The translations under genes were made by a program, and so were the position numbers. This document shows, piece after piece, positions 11,600-22,978 of a DNA stretch of 64,000 nucleotides. Position 1 is the first letter of the stretch. Each line of letters begins with the position of its first letter. The notes below the pieces were generated by a model. It searched no databases. It worked only from the letters and a program-made list of their open reading frames with translations, and had not been told where the DNA came from. The DNA comes from Lepeophtheirus salmonis (taxonomy: Eukaryota; Arthropoda; Copepoda; Siphonostomatoida; Caligidae): contig NC_052136.2 of the NCBI RefSeq assembly GCF_016086655.4, positions 40,850,492 through 40,914,491 of the forward strand, read 5' to 3'.

Positions 11600-11810
11600 T
11601 TTCTTCAGAGGCTCATAGCTTTAAGACAAATAGATTCAAAAAGCTTAAAAGTATTCCATTTGATAGCTGAAAGTATGAACTTTAACTTTAAAAAAAGAGC
11701 TTTCCCAAAAACGATCTTCTATATTGTTGTCAATTTAAGATAAGGCCACGACAATATTTCAAGGAAAAAACTCACTTTTGAATTGATCTTATAATAAAAG
11801 TCCATAAGTA
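11600..11810. repeat. Dispersed repeat related to 32985-33180
   Basis: Both copies read, in the same order, TTCAGAG.CTC.TAGCTT, ATTTGATAGCTGAA, TGAACTTT, TATATTGTTGTCAATTT and TTTTGAATTGATCTTA. Each is about 200 bp. No ORF is shared. Confidence 0.6.
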
Positions 11811-11821
11811 TTCGTAAGCTC

Positions 11822-12068
11822 TAGTTAGAAGAGATAGAAACAAAGACAGAGAAAAAGAAAAAAGATTTGCTCCGAGGACTCCTATGAATGTCCGTTTTTT
11901 GGCATCCCCTACTCACTACGGGTATACAACGAGTCTTCTTTTGTCCATGAAGTTTGAAATAATTTATTTATACAGTTTGAGGCATGAGGCGTAATGCTAT
12001 TACAAATTGTAAAATATATATTTTCTTTTTCTTCTTTTTCTCTCTCTTTGTTTCTATCTCTCGTAGTT
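11822..12068. repeat. Inverted repeat pair (about 45-bp arms)
   Basis: The arm at 11822-11866 (AGTTAGAAGAGATAGAAACA, then an AGAGAAAAAG run) is the near reverse complement of 12020-12068 (CTTTTTCTCTCTCT..., TGTTTCTATCTCTCGTAG). The 155 bp between them shows no ORF. Confidence 0.5.
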
Positions 12069-12930
12069 GGCGCATCCAAATTGAACGGAACGCTTACAAC
12101 CCTGCTTGTGCGTTATTTCTCATCATCTTTTGGAATAAATAATATATAAAAATTTCAAGAAATTAATTGCAATCATAAAGAGTTGTCAAATTAAAATACT
12201 TCTATACAAGGTGAAAAATGAGCAACTCTCATTTTTATTTGAGCGGAAGCGCAGCCATTGCTTTCAAAAACCAGCGGGAGCGAGAGCGTTCTCACAAAAT
12301 TAGTAACTGAATGTGAGCGCACTGTGGATTTCTTGAGTGGACTAATGCTCTGTTTAATAAAAATACAAGGTTGTTCCATAACTTCCATAATACTTCCTTA
12401 TATACTTTTACTATAAATCGTATAATTTCTAGTATTATATGCTGTTGATATAGCCTTGTTATGGCCTCAAAATCTGTTTGTCTTCCCCAGATGTCGGTAA
12501 GGTACATCAAATTGAAAATTTTAGCAATCACGATTACATGATGGACTAACCTTGCATTTCTATTAACCTTGAGAATTATAACATATTTTTCCTGCATTAA
12601 TATTATTTTTTTTAAATGTTGAAGCTTCTCTCTCCTCTTTATAGCAAATATACATTTTATCCTGCTTATAATAGGCAACTGATTTTGAAAACAGTCGTAA
12701 ACAATTATGTAGTACCCTTAGTCCCACCTTCTTCTCATGCTCTATGAAATTAGTTATTTAGTTATTTATTTATCTCTAAGGATGTCATTTCTCTCATGAA
12801 AAAACTAAGTTTAGAAATAAAAACGGTTGTTGTCTATACTATTTCTTCTCTTTGCTTCATTATTAAATAGCCCTCTAAATTACAAGCATTCTCGCCTATC
12901 TTTAGCGTAAATTGTTTTAAAAATGCATAA

Positions 12931-12957
12931 ATTATATATATATATATATATATATAA
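12931..12957. repeat. (TA)n microsatellite
   Basis: Uninterrupted AT/TA dinucleotide run of about 27 bp. Confidence 0.9.
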
Positions 12958-13447
12958 ATTTAAATTTAATGCTAATGTACTTTTAAATGTAGAAGTTCTC
13001 CTCTTTATAGCTGTAATTCATTTCTCCCACAAAAATCATAGAACAGGTAGCTGATATTAACAAGCGTCTTAATTCAGTTATACCTTAAGTATCGCTCCCG
13101 CCTTCTCCTTGTTATCATTTCTTCTTTACAAAAATGACATTAAATTTAGATAATATATTTCGTGCATCAACATAAAAACAATCTTGAATATAATTTTTTG
13201 AAAAGAAGAAAATTCAAAGTGGTTATTGAACTTCATATATTTAAATTATAGGCTTATTATGCAATTACTGAGATAAGTTAAGATACTCAAATTTTTAAGA
13301 TATAGTTTAGGGCCTTACTTTGATTAAAAGTTATATGGGCCCCGATAGCCCCTGTCAAGTAAATCAATATCACATTATTTTGAAAATCAATTTTGGCAAT
13401 TTTCTAATTTACCTGATACGAATACCTAATATTGAGAAAATTATTAA

Positions 13448-14103
13448 TAGTGATGGGACATTTAAAAAAAAAGATCCGATGCCGATTATGAAGCGATTCT
13501 AGTAAAAATCCCCGATGCCAATTCCAATTCTTTAATATTTTAGATAATAGTTAAAAATACCTTTTTGCTATCAAGGGCCTATATGAATATATTTTAAGGG
13601 AAAATAGTTTAATTTTTTTTCCAAAAAAAAATTGAAAAAGTTTCAAAATTAAAGTTAAAATATACAATTTAATATTTAAAAAATTTCAAAAATCGACAAC
13701 TATTTAGAAAAAATTTGGAAATTTTTTTTTCATAAATCCACAAATAATAAATTTTTTTAGAAAAAAAATTCCACAATCCCCAGTTGTTCTCAAAAAAATA
13801 TATTTTTTTTTTAAATTACATTTCTAATATAAAATTATTTGAAAAAAAAATCAAATATTACATTTTTAAGAGAAAAATTTCAAAACTACATTGTCATTCA
13901 TTGAAAAATAAATTTTTTGGAAAAAAATATGAAAAATTAAATATTATTTTTATTATCATTATTATTATTATTTTTTTTTTCGCAAATTAGAAAAGTAATA
14001 AATAGTTAAATACCATTAATAAATAGAATCGGAATTGAAAATTAAACATTATTTTTCCGATTCCAGAAAAAACATCCGATTCCGATTAATTGTCCCGCCA
14101 CTA
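13448..14103. mobile_element. Non-autonomous hAT element (MITE, 656 bp)
   Basis: Left end TAGTGATGGGAC... and right end ...GTCCCGCCACTA are inverted repeats with the TAGTG(A/G)TGGG form typical of hAT ends. The similarity continues inward through CCGATGCCGATT and its complement. The flanks are ATTATTAA (13440-13447) and ATTATTAT (14104-14111), a target duplication matching in 7 of 8 bases. The interior is A/T-run rich, non-coding filler; the short ORFs at 13320-13502 and 13784-13990 are artefacts of it or overlap its edge. Confidence 0.75.
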
Positions 14104-14445
14104 ATTATTATATCTTGTTTTTCCGTTGACTGGCCACATGTGTTGTGACATGAAAGAGAGTGAATGGCGTAGAGGAGACTTAGAGTATGTACATTCTGTC
14201 AAACAAGTACCGTGAATTGTTAATTTAAATTGTCGTCGCTGAAGGGATTTAAAAACATTTTTTTTTATGTCGGCAGCATTGTATTTCATTATGATACCAT
14301 GTTTGAATGCGATCTGTTGATCACATTGCTTCCAACAGCTGTATAAGTAAGACTACTTCACTAGTGCTCCACGATTTTTACATTGAATAAAATTTTGGCC
14401 TTAAATTTTGTGTTCCGAACGAAATTTCACGTGCTGACACGTAGA

Positions 14446-14820
14446 CAATGTTAGAAAAAGCTTTTGGTTGAATCAGTTTTATCAAAAACCCATGCATGTG
14501 AGTGGTACAAAGCGTTTAAGGAGGGATGTGAGATCGCAAAGACATGCTCATTTTTTCTTTGATATCTGCGGTCTGGTGTATCATGAATTCTTCCCAAAGG
14601 GGACAATCAGTCTATTTGCCCAAATAGTAGTATTTGGGCATACTAAATTCGTCAAAAACGGCCAGAATTATGGAAGAACAACTCGTGGATTTTACACGAC
14701 CATAACGACCCATACCATATAGCCACCACGACTATGTTAAAATTCAAAGCCAAACACGTAATAAATACCATCGATCAAGTACCTTTTTCACCTGATTTAG
14801 CTCCGTGTGACTCAATGATG
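14446..14820 (+). pseudogene. Mariner transposase remnant
   Basis: Three frame-shifted pieces follow mariner order. An N-terminal helix-turn-helix fragment reads MLEKAFG and then ACEWYKAFKEGCE. A piece around the first catalytic aspartate reads HFFFDICGLVYHEFFPKG. A C-terminal piece carries LHDHNDPYHIA (family HHDNAPAHT) and SPDLAPCD (14788-14811), around the second and third catalytic positions of the D,D34D type. Most of the linker between the HTH and the first aspartate is deleted, so the copy cannot be active. Terminal repeats were not identified. Confidence 0.85.
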
Positions 14821-15355
14821 TGAAAGATGTGAAAATGGGATCAACAAATAAAAGGACTTGAACCTTACTGTCCATGAAAAAGATATCCCTCTAATTCCTC
14901 GTAATAGACAGTAAACATTAGATGATCAAAAAAATAAAAATCTATCCATTATTACAGATTTTGTACGTATTACTTTGATTAAATTCTAATATTAGTGTTT
15001 ATCATTTCTATCAAATAGTATTCAATGCCAGTGTCATAAAGCCATTCGATGGAATTTAATCGAGAATGTGCTCATTTTATGTAGTAAAAAAACCAACTTC
15101 AAGCCCCCTGTGACGGCAATTATGAAAATGCACTATAGAAAAATATATCTTAATATTTTTTGGGATGGCAAAAGTCAAAATCTATGGAATTGTTTTTAGA
15201 TGATCATTCATTTCAAGAAAAAGAAAGGAGGCAAAAAGTAATCTTGAGAATGGTGTAATTCATAATAAGAAGAAGAGAAGAGCGATGTGGATTGAGTTTT
15301 GTTAATAAAAATAACTCTCCCTCTGTTACACACACTCTCAATCCTCTTTTTAGAG

Positions 15356-15361
15356 TATAAA
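15356..15361 (+). promoter_or_regulatory. TATA box of the H2A gene
   Basis: TATAAA, 94 bp before the H2A ATG. Transcription would start about 25-30 bp downstream and give a 5' leader of about 70 nt, usual for a replication-dependent histone gene. Confidence 0.65.
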
Positions 15362-15454
15362 TTCATTCGCAGCACCTTTATTAGAATACAGTCTATCACT
15401 CAACTTGTACTGACATTGTTATTCATTAAAGTCTTAATACAAATAAAGTTAGTT

Positions 15455-15829
15455 ATGTCTGGTCGTGGTAAAGGAGGGAAAGTTAAGGGGAAGGCAAAGT
15501 CTCGTTCCAGCCGTGCTGGTCTTCAATTCCCTGTTGGGCGTATCCATCGACTTTTGAGGAAGGGGAATTATGCCGAGCGTGTGGGTGCCGGTGCTCCCGT
15601 CTACTTGGCTGCTGTCATGGAGTACCTCGCCGCTGAAGTCCTTGAACTGGCAGGCAATGCTGCCCGTGATAACAAGAAGACTCGTATAATCCCTCGTCAT
15701 CTTCAATTGGCGATTCGTAATGACGAGGAGCTGAACAAATTATTGGCTGGTGTGACCATTGCTCAAGGTGGTGTCCTTCCCAACATCCAAGCCGTTCTGT
15801 TACCCAAAAAGACTGAGAAGTCTGCATAA
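15455..15829 (+). CDS. H2A: Histone H2A
   Basis: An intronless ORF of 124 residues beginning MSGRGKGGKVKGKAKSRSSR. It has the H2A signature AGLQFPVGRIHRLLRKGNYA, the acidic-patch region, NDEELNKLLAGVTIAQGGVL and the end LLPKKTEKSA. H2A pairs with H2B in the nucleosome core. It is a canonical type: there is no SQ(E/D) tail as in H2A.X and the loop differs from H2A.Z. The start is the ATG at 15455, because it gives the normal N-terminus. Its codons are clearly richer in G and C than the surroundings. No other histone gene is recognisable anywhere in the window, although these genes are usually clustered. A TATA box lies upstream and a histone 3' stem-loop downstream. Confidence 0.97.
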   Translation: MSGRGKGGKVKGKAKSRSSRAGLQFPVGRIHRLLRKGNYAERVGAGAPVYLAAVMEYLAAEVLELAGNAARDNKKTRIIPRHLQLAIRNDEELNKLLAGVTIAQGGVLPNIQAVLLPKKTEKSA

Positions 15830-15863
15830 TTAACTTATTTAACGTCTCGAATTATTTCTCACC

Positions 15864-15879
15864 GGTCCTTTTTTGGACC
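15864..15879 (+). terminator. Histone mRNA 3' stem-loop, slightly non-canonical
   Basis: GGTCCTTTTTTGGACC lies 34 nt after the H2A stop and is followed by ACCA, as in replication-dependent histone mRNAs bound by SLBP. The usual animal form at this place is GGTCCTTTTCAGGACC. Here the loop is TTTT and the closing U-A pair has become U-U. A purine-rich stretch (CAAAGAAC, about 15895-15902) may be the U7-pairing downstream element. Confidence 0.8.
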
Positions 15880-16005
15880 ACCACTTAAATCCTTTCAAAG
15901 AACCTTGTTTGAGCTTGTAATACTCAGTATTAACTATTAGGAGTTAACTCTCTTCATTATTTCCTTGTACATATTAATTATGTAACTACTTCTAGTGACA
16001 CGGAA

Positions 16006-16011
16006 AATAAA
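16006..16011 (+). promoter_or_regulatory. Possible polyadenylation signal downstream of H2A
   Basis: AATAAA, about 130 nt beyond the histone stem-loop, with further ATAAA repeats after it. It might allow a polyadenylated H2A transcript, but such hexamers are frequent by chance in DNA this AT-rich. Confidence 0.3.
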
Positions 16012-16029
16012 CAATTAAATAATAAAATT

Positions 16030-16630
16030 ATTTCCCTTTATTTCAATGCATAATAAGAAGTCTATTATCGTCTGATTAAAGCCGAGTATGCCCCGTTCTT
16101 TTCGATAACTTGTCAACGAGAATCAGATATCATAATGCGGGTTCATAGAATGGATTTCTATTGGCAAAAACTGACAACCAATTCTAACAGGACCTCGACC
16201 TTACAGTCGAGGTCTGGAATGTTAGGTTTATCCATAATAACATCCGAAATCTCTGAGCTTCGAGCGCGTAATCAAAGAATAGTCCGATTTTGCGTTGTCT
16301 TTTTCACCTATTCACTAATGCTGGTCGCTTCTGTTCGATCACAAGTGTCTAACGTTACTGTAGACTGCTGAATTTAGAGGGGGGGGGATTACTCTAGCCA
16401 CTGTTGTACAACATAAACCGAAAGAGTATCGGCTCCGTACATATGGGAAATTTTATTGGTCACTTTCGACACATTTTTCGCTTTCTCTTACAGGTAGTAA
16501 AAACGAAAAATTTGTCTAATTTATTCTTATGAGCATAATCGACGCACGATAATTCACGACTGAACCAGCCAAGTGCAATATCGTCCGAAAAGCGTTTGTA
16601 AAATACATTTACACCACCTTATGGTATGAT
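16030..16630. other. Unidentified higher-GC segment with a hairpin
   Basis: From about 16075 to 16560 the DNA is less AT-rich than its neighbours. It contains a 9-bp perfect inverted repeat GACCTCGAC/GTCGAGGTC (16191-16199, 16206-16214) and a run of nine G at 16379-16387. The ORF at 16135-16371 resembles nothing I know. It is probably a transposon remnant of unknown class. Confidence 0.35.
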
Positions 16631-16867
16631 TAAAGTTGATAATATTATAATACTAAAGGCACATTTATATCTACAAATCTGACAAACCATCTGTCTCTCA
16701 TCCGGTAAGTATTTTCCAAATTCCTGGGCCTCCATTTTCAGAAATCCAGACAGAAGGCAACGTTATTTTAGGCATTTTATTCAGTTCTCTATCAGCTATT
16801 AAATCAATGATGCCATAAGTATTTCTTCTCGTACGCTTTTCTAATCTTACCAAAATTATCACACTTA
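16631..16867 (-). mobile_element. hAT-X copy F, 237-bp miniature derivative (inverted)
   Basis: The left end TAAAGTTGATAATATT and the right end CCAAAATTATCACACTTA are the two hAT-X termini. Between them only about 200 bp remain, mostly the start of the zinc-finger ORF (reading toward the left, EAQEFGKYLPDERQMVCQIC). This is an internal-deletion MITE. The flanking octamers (GGTATGAT, ACTATAAG) do not match. Confidence 0.75.
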
Positions 16868-18436
16868 ACTATAAGCATCTAACTATATAAATATAAAATT
16901 CAAAAGAACAAGTGACGTCATTTTTTGGGAAGGTATCAATAATATATTAAGAATAAGTGGATATTCTGTACTAAATCTGAAATACTCATTTGAAAAAACA
17001 TAAAATAACAATAAGAGCTTAATTTGTCAATTATCTTAAATATGATAAAAATAGAGTTCAATGTAATTTCTTGCTAACATAACCGAATATGATGCCTTGA
17101 ATAAGCCTCTTTTGCCTTGTGATTTTGATTATTCTCTATAGAGATATATTGACATATATATTTTAATAGTACTAGGTAAATCAAGTTTTCTAAAGCATGG
17201 AATAGTTAGTAATACAGAGCAATAATTGTTATTTAACTAATAATAGGAATGATTTTGATGTCTCTACTTGCCTGAGAAGAATCTCAATAACGAAATATCA
17301 TTTGAAAGTCCAAAATAAAACAGAATGAATCAAATAATCGTAATATAATTTTGATACATCTTAAATATTGTCTTCGATCAAACAACTTATAATTAGCTCG
17401 TATGGCACACATAGTATTTTTTTTTTTTTTTTTTTTTTTGCAAAGTTATCGACAGTAATGTTCCAATATGCTAACAAGCAATTTAGCTGTTTAAAAGAGG
17501 ATTCCCGAGTCATTAAGTTTGGAAATTGCGACAACATTCAAATTTTCTAATAAAATCTACAGAAGTTAAGAAGTCACTTATATTTTTAAGCACATAATCA
17601 CTAATAGTTCCCAAATACTATTTATAAGCAATAACAGAATAGAATAGACAAAACTATCAAGATAGAGAAGGACATTATCTTTAAAGTCTAGAATAATATT
17701 CCACTTGTTTTCCAATCACAAAAGGGACTCACAAGTAATAAATAAATAATTAATCAGGTGCAGGCTTAAAGTGTCACGGTAATATGATTATCCATATAGA
17801 CCATACATTTCTGCATTATATGCATCAGCGACTCTTATCAATGAAATAGTTTTCTTAGAAGATGAAGTGGAGTTGACTTAAGGATAAAAGGACTCAAGAA
17901 CTTCAATTAAGATTCAGTGGATGTAGGATGAGAACTATCAATGTACCTCACTGTATCTTTTAGCGATTATTCAATGGTTTTATGGAATTTCATATTTCCT
18001 ATATGAAGTATGAAATATGAAGAAGTAACGATGATCTCTTAAAAGATCTGGAAGAATCTATGTATTCTTGAGCATAGAGGCAATGGCTCACGAGGTCAGA
18101 AGTCACATCATAGACCTTGATGTGAAGCGAATTTGCACAAGGTAGGCTTCTTTCATTAAATAACATGTTATCCCCCGAGTGAGGCACAAAGACTAAGAGG
18201 CGAGATGCCTTTAACGTGAAGTTGATAAGAGGATCAGAAGACGTATATTGGGCTATTGGATATCCAAATGGAAAAAATATGAATTCCTAGGAACGAAAAG
18301 GATGAGTGGATGCAAATTAATATATCCAAATCATAAATACCAAAAGATCCATCCAAATCACTATGAATTATTTATATTTGCACGCAGTTCACAACTTATT
18401 TATTCTCCTTCGGCTTCTAGTATTTATCTTATATTA
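16868..18436. other. Non-coding, with diverged dispersed repeat at about 17985-18300
   Basis: A 23-bp T run lies near 17417-17439. The stretch 17985-18300 contains the reverse complements of motifs found near 26540-26800 and 45600-45850 (for example the complement of ATTTGGATA.CC.A followed by ACGTCTTCTGAT), so it is a member of that repeat family in the opposite orientation. No gene recognised. Confidence 0.4.
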
Positions 18437-19823
18437 TAAATGGTTGATAATTTTGGTAAGAATACAAAAGCGTGCCAGGAGAAGGGAAGATATACTTATG
18501 GCATCATTGATTAAATAATATCAAGAACGTTATCATTCCCGCCATTAATATTCAATATTAATATAATATTAGATACTGATAGTCGATAGAGAACTGAATA
18601 AAATGACTAAAATAACGCTGCCTTCTGTCTGGATTTCTAAAAATGAAGGCCCAGGAATTTGGAAAATACTTAGCGGATGAGAAATAGATGGCTTGTCAGA
18701 TTTTTATATATTTAAATGTGCGTTTAGTTCCCTGTCTAGAATTACACACCACTCATTATCCACATCTCATATCAAGAGCATGGATATTCATCTAAAAAAT
18801 TAAGTTAATGATGAATACATCAAGTCAGACTTTAACTTTGATCTCACAAAGATGTTTATTGCATGTAACCTTATCCATTGCTAATCATCCTACGTTCAAA
18901 AAATTTATGGAGAAATACAAGGGTAAACACGTCCATTCCCGAGGAACCATCATTAAATTAATGGAGGATGTTGGAAATGATGCCATTTATAGAAATACCC
19001 CCATAGTAAATTGTGAAGTTAAGATCATTTTCAGTTTGCTTTGAGGCATCCACACCAAATTAAGAAATGTAACTCTGGATTTTGTACCATCTACTGTTAG
19101 TGCATAATTAGCTTTTATTAGTATATTTATTGTCTAAATTTTATGATTTTGACATTTACTTTCTTATTAATAATTATTTAGATCTCCTCGATAGAGATAT
19201 ATCGATCATGTGCACAATTGTATATAGCAACTTCCACATGAAGAATAGGGGTGATTATCTTTTTGATTAAACTCCACGTCTCGCTTGTGTTTTGTAACCT
19301 AAAGTTATGACATATTTAACTGGATTCCGGTGTCAGAACAAGAAAATATTATTTGCTTCAATCTATTATTTCAATATTCTGTATATATAATTTATTGTTA
19401 TTAGTTATATGATTCCAATTGTCTAATTTGTATATTTAACATAAATGTATGATGGTATATTTTTTAGTATGTAGATTATATTTAATTAAAGCCTTCTTTT
19501 TTAAACCTGGTACTTAAAATATATTTTGAAATCCTCTACTTTGTCGTTTCATTAGCTATTCTGAGAATAAGGTTAATAATGAATTACAATTTCATGGAGT
19601 GTGACGTTTTCAAATCTACTGTAACGGATAAAAAACGTCCAAGTTAATTATACGTATTATATCTTCATTAAACATTTTCCTAATACATACTTTCGTTGTA
19701 CCCTCAAAAACCATAATAAAACAGGCAGATGATAATCACATCAGCATTTTAAACAATGACACCATATATCTTTTTTTTTCCTTCTCCTTGCCCCCGTTTT
19801 TCTCTACAATATTATCAATTTTA
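18437..19823 (+). mobile_element. hAT-X copy D (1.39 kb)
   Basis: It begins with a worn left end (TAAATGGTTGATAATTTTGG) and ends ATTATCAATTTTA. The zinc-finger ORF region (18640-19045) is degenerate; the readable part is FKKFMEKYKGKHVHSRGTII within 18808-19044. Copy D keeps the intact CATCCTACGTTC that copies B, G and H have lost, but has its own deletion near 18866. No target duplication is evident. Confidence 0.75.
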
Positions 19824-20033
19824 TTTATGAGTTTCATATATTATATACGGGTGTAAACAAACAGTTATTTCAACAGCTAAACTAGTTGTTGTTATTCTAT
19901 CCTTAAAATAATTCCGTGTCAGGAAAATTCGCCTTGAACATTTTTTTAATATTGAGCGATTTACTTGATAATGATAAATACCACTTCATTTAAAAAAGAA
20001 GTTAATTTTAAATATGCCAGAGTTTATTATATT

Positions 20034-20182
20034 TAAGGGTGATAATTTTGGTAAGAATAGAAAAGCGTGCGAGGAGAAAAGAAGAATTACTTATGGCATC
20101 ATTGATTAAATAATATACATCTTCTTCTATCAATCATGAACGTTATCATTCCAGCCTTTATTATTCAATATTAATATAATAT
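20034..20182 (+). mobile_element. hAT-X copy E, solo left end (149 bp)
   Basis: From TAAGGGTGATAATTTTGG through the conserved left 150 bp, then the homology stops abruptly after AATATTAATATAATAT. No matching right end follows. Confidence 0.7.
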
Positions 20183-20471
20183 CACATATTATACAAAGGA
20201 ATCTTAATGAAACTTTTGAAATTCACGACCATAGCTTTAAAACTGAAACTTCTCAATCCCTTTACAGATATATAATTTCTATTAAAAATATGTTATTTTC
20301 AAATAACTATAGGTTAAAAAAGCGGGATTGGAAGACAAAACCTTTTCAAAGATATCTTTTTTCATAAATGCATAACAGAAAATCAGATTACCGAAAAACG
20401 GTTACCCCCTAGTACATACTTTAAGATAAAAAATTAGAAACTCCTCCCGTTTTCGGACAGAGAAGGAAAAT

Positions 20472-20750
20472 TTATAGATACAAAACTGTATCCATATAGT
20501 CCGCTGTCTCCATAAAGTCCGGGAACCCAAATTTATATTTTAAAAAACAAGCATCATTGAAATCCTTGCTACAATTTTTTGTATATTGGAAGGGGTTTCT
20601 AATTTTTCCGTGTGATTGAAGGCAACCACTTCGACAGAAGTCCAGGATTTTTGGAAAAGAGTGAAAAGACACCTTTTCTCCATGGTCACAACCCTTGCGT
20701 TTCACTGTTGTTTTAGAATCACAATCGGTCATCAACATAAGTGATTCCAA
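20472..20750 (-). pseudogene. Degenerate THAP-like zinc-finger ORF
   Basis: The ORF contains KVSFHSFPKIL, a WLQ-like block (GCLQSHGKIRN) and NCSKDFNDACF, matching the order FHRFP...WL...CSxHFxxxCF of THAP domains. The final zinc-binding histidine of the C2CH set is Asp here (CSKDF), and the N-terminal Cys pair is unusually spaced (DCDSKTTVKRKGC). THAP domains are DNA-binding domains of P-type transposases and of proteins derived from them. The ORF has no ATG before residue 5 and sits just outside the Mutator-like element's left inverted repeat. It may be a remnant of a P-type element related to those at 24.7, 38.9 and 49 kb. Confidence 0.5.
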
Positions 20751-21853
20751 TAATGATTAAATAATAATCAATGACTATTAAAACAATTCGTTATTCAGTA
20801 TTAATTCAAATAACGTATTTAGGAATATGATCTTTAAAAAAGGATTTACATTCTCCGACCATTTTCGTTGTCCAATGTTATGACAGTAAAACTTTGATTT
20901 ATGAGCCACTTTTGACTTGATTCAAAAATATATTACATGTATTTAGTTTTTTAGTTTTTTTTAGGAGAAGGCTTCACGGGGGTTGGGACGAATATTTTTA
21001 GGTGCCCTTTCACCACTCTGCTAGCTTCATTGAATGTAGAAATATTCAACATTCTTAAAGGAAGAAATAAACTATGGATAGTCTCTATCATTAATGTTAA
21101 ATGTATAAGCTTTTGTCTTTTTCTTATTAAGAATATGGATCGGAAGCCTGTAAAAGACTTAGATGGAATTATCTATGTAGAATTTTTTTCATAATTTAGT
21201 AACTTTTAAAAAAAATCTTGATTATTCGTGGATGATAGTAAATTATTGTACCAAATGATGTTTTTCTTTAATTGACTATTATATTGAATGGTTTTTATAG
21301 AAGTTACGAATTATAAAATAAAAGTGCATTAAGAAACATATAATGGTTAAAAGTCTAATATCAATCAGTAATAGCTGATAAGTCAGGCGTGGTGTGTATT
21401 TTTACTTAGATGTATGTATATCACGGTATATTAGTATTAATATTAGTTGTAACTTGTAAATATCGTAATTTTATTCATCTATAGTTTTGTACGTACCCCT
21501 CTTGACCTTTTCAGTATGCAGAGGGATCTTGGCAAAAATAATACACATTTTATTCGTTTAATCCTACATCTTCTGATTAACTTTCGTCCACAACGACACT
21601 TCCTTCTCCCCCATTTGCAGTCAACGACTCTTGATATTTCCCTCAAAGTTCTTTCGCGGTATCATAAGTTGAGACAAATTCAATTTTCAAATTATACATT
21701 CTTTTCTATATTTAGCGCGCATCCACGCAAAAAATTAAGAATTGGTAAATAATTATTAATATTTTGAATTAAATTATTTAGTGCCTCATTTTATATTTAT
21801 TTTTTTTTGTGCAAAGAAACTGATTCTGATATAATTTGTTGGAAGACAACTTC

Positions 21854-22978
21854 TTATAATAAATTTTCTTTGATGATGGGTTGGAGAAACTTCCAAAGTG
21901 AAGGGTGCATGGAATACTGGACAGCCATATGCCAAGATTTTACACAGTTATTTGTTCTAGGCAAACCTTCTTCTGTTTGTATATTCATATTCCATAAAGC
22001 TAGTGGATATCGTGGCTCTTTCCTAGTCTCTCCATATTTCGACCGATGTCTTCAAAATAATTGGCAATAACTCTAAGATCCTCATGAAAGGTTTCTGTGA
22101 GGATCTCAAAAGCATTGATTATTCTATCAGGAGGTAGGAAAGCTAATGCAATAAGACTCTTTATTTTAATTCGTATATCCTCATTTTCAGTATAAATTTG
22201 TCGTAGCCGTGACTTCTGAACTTGCTTCCACAACAACTGGCCCAAATATAAAAAAAAACTTCCAACAACTTTAGTCAAAGGAAAAACCTCCTTAGTAATA
22301 GATATCGTATTTTTTTCAAAATCATTTAATATACTGATGCGATAAAATGTAATTCTGTATGTATTCCTCATTAATCGATCCCAAAATCTGCTATATGTAT
22401 CACGGCTTTTGTTTGGAAGAAGTGCATGTGCACATGTAATTACTGTGTCCATGACTAGTACGCGTACCGTAAATAATTGGTAAAATATAATCGGACTAAC
22501 TTTGAAAGTTCCATCTACAAACCAATGTTGGTATCTGCTCATTATTTCCAAACACTTTTTGGTTGAATAAATAATTCGTCGATTTTCATCCATCGATCCA
22601 GAATCAAATAATAAAATTGATTCTCTTGAGTTTGTAAATCTAATTTTGGGTGGAGTTTCAAATCCACACTAGACGCTGGTGATGGAGGTTCACTGTTATT
22701 TCTCCTTATTTGTCTTATGGTTTGGGGTAAATTTATATTTTTCCTAAGGACAATGAAATTTTAAACAGCACCCCTTATAAGAGCTCTCGGAAGCTCAACT
22801 GAGGAAAAAATCATATTTTTAATGCTTAATTTTTTTTAGCCTTAATTTTCCAGAAGCAGGACATAACATTTGGAATTTATCTCTCCTCTGGGTTTGTTCC
22901 TATTTTAACTCTGCCTTTACGTCTATTTTCAACACACCTCCAATTCAAACTATTTAAATTTTTCCTACCCGACTTATA
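21854..22978 (-). pseudogene. FLYWCH-MULE transposase, frameshifted
   Basis: Reading leftward from 22978: a FLYWCH-like start (YKSGRKNLNSLNWRCVENRR), a broken linker (PSPASS), then a 197-codon open stretch (22593-22000). That stretch has DENRRIIYSTKKCLEIMSRY, the MULE catalytic block QHWFVDGTFKVSP with the first Asp, FYQLFTV, ALLPNKSRDTYSRF, and LAFLPPDRIINAFEIL. After a frameshift near 22010 the protein goes on with LALWNM and GLPRTNNCVKSWHMAV (RTNN at 21947-21958), ending at the stop at 21854. MULE transposases cut and paste Mutator-type elements through an RNase H-like DDE domain. The several stops in the N-terminal third and the frameshift make the copy inactive. Confidence 0.88.

Noticed and set aside
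13784..13990. Lys/Ile/Phe-rich ORF
   Set aside because: A product of A and T runs inside a hAT MITE.
15299..15454. N-terminal extension of H2A in the same frame
   Set aside because: It covers the TATA box and 5' leader; the canonical MSGRGKGG start is at 15455.
15449..15827. Minus-strand ORFs across H2A
   Set aside because: Shadows of a highly conserved histone CDS.
18437..20182. Copies D and E as one interrupted element
   Set aside because: Copy D has its own right end at 19823 and copy E starts with a fresh left end, so they are separate.
21516..22070. Plus-strand ORFs inside the MULE
   Set aside because: Antisense to the transposase C-terminal part (RTNN region).
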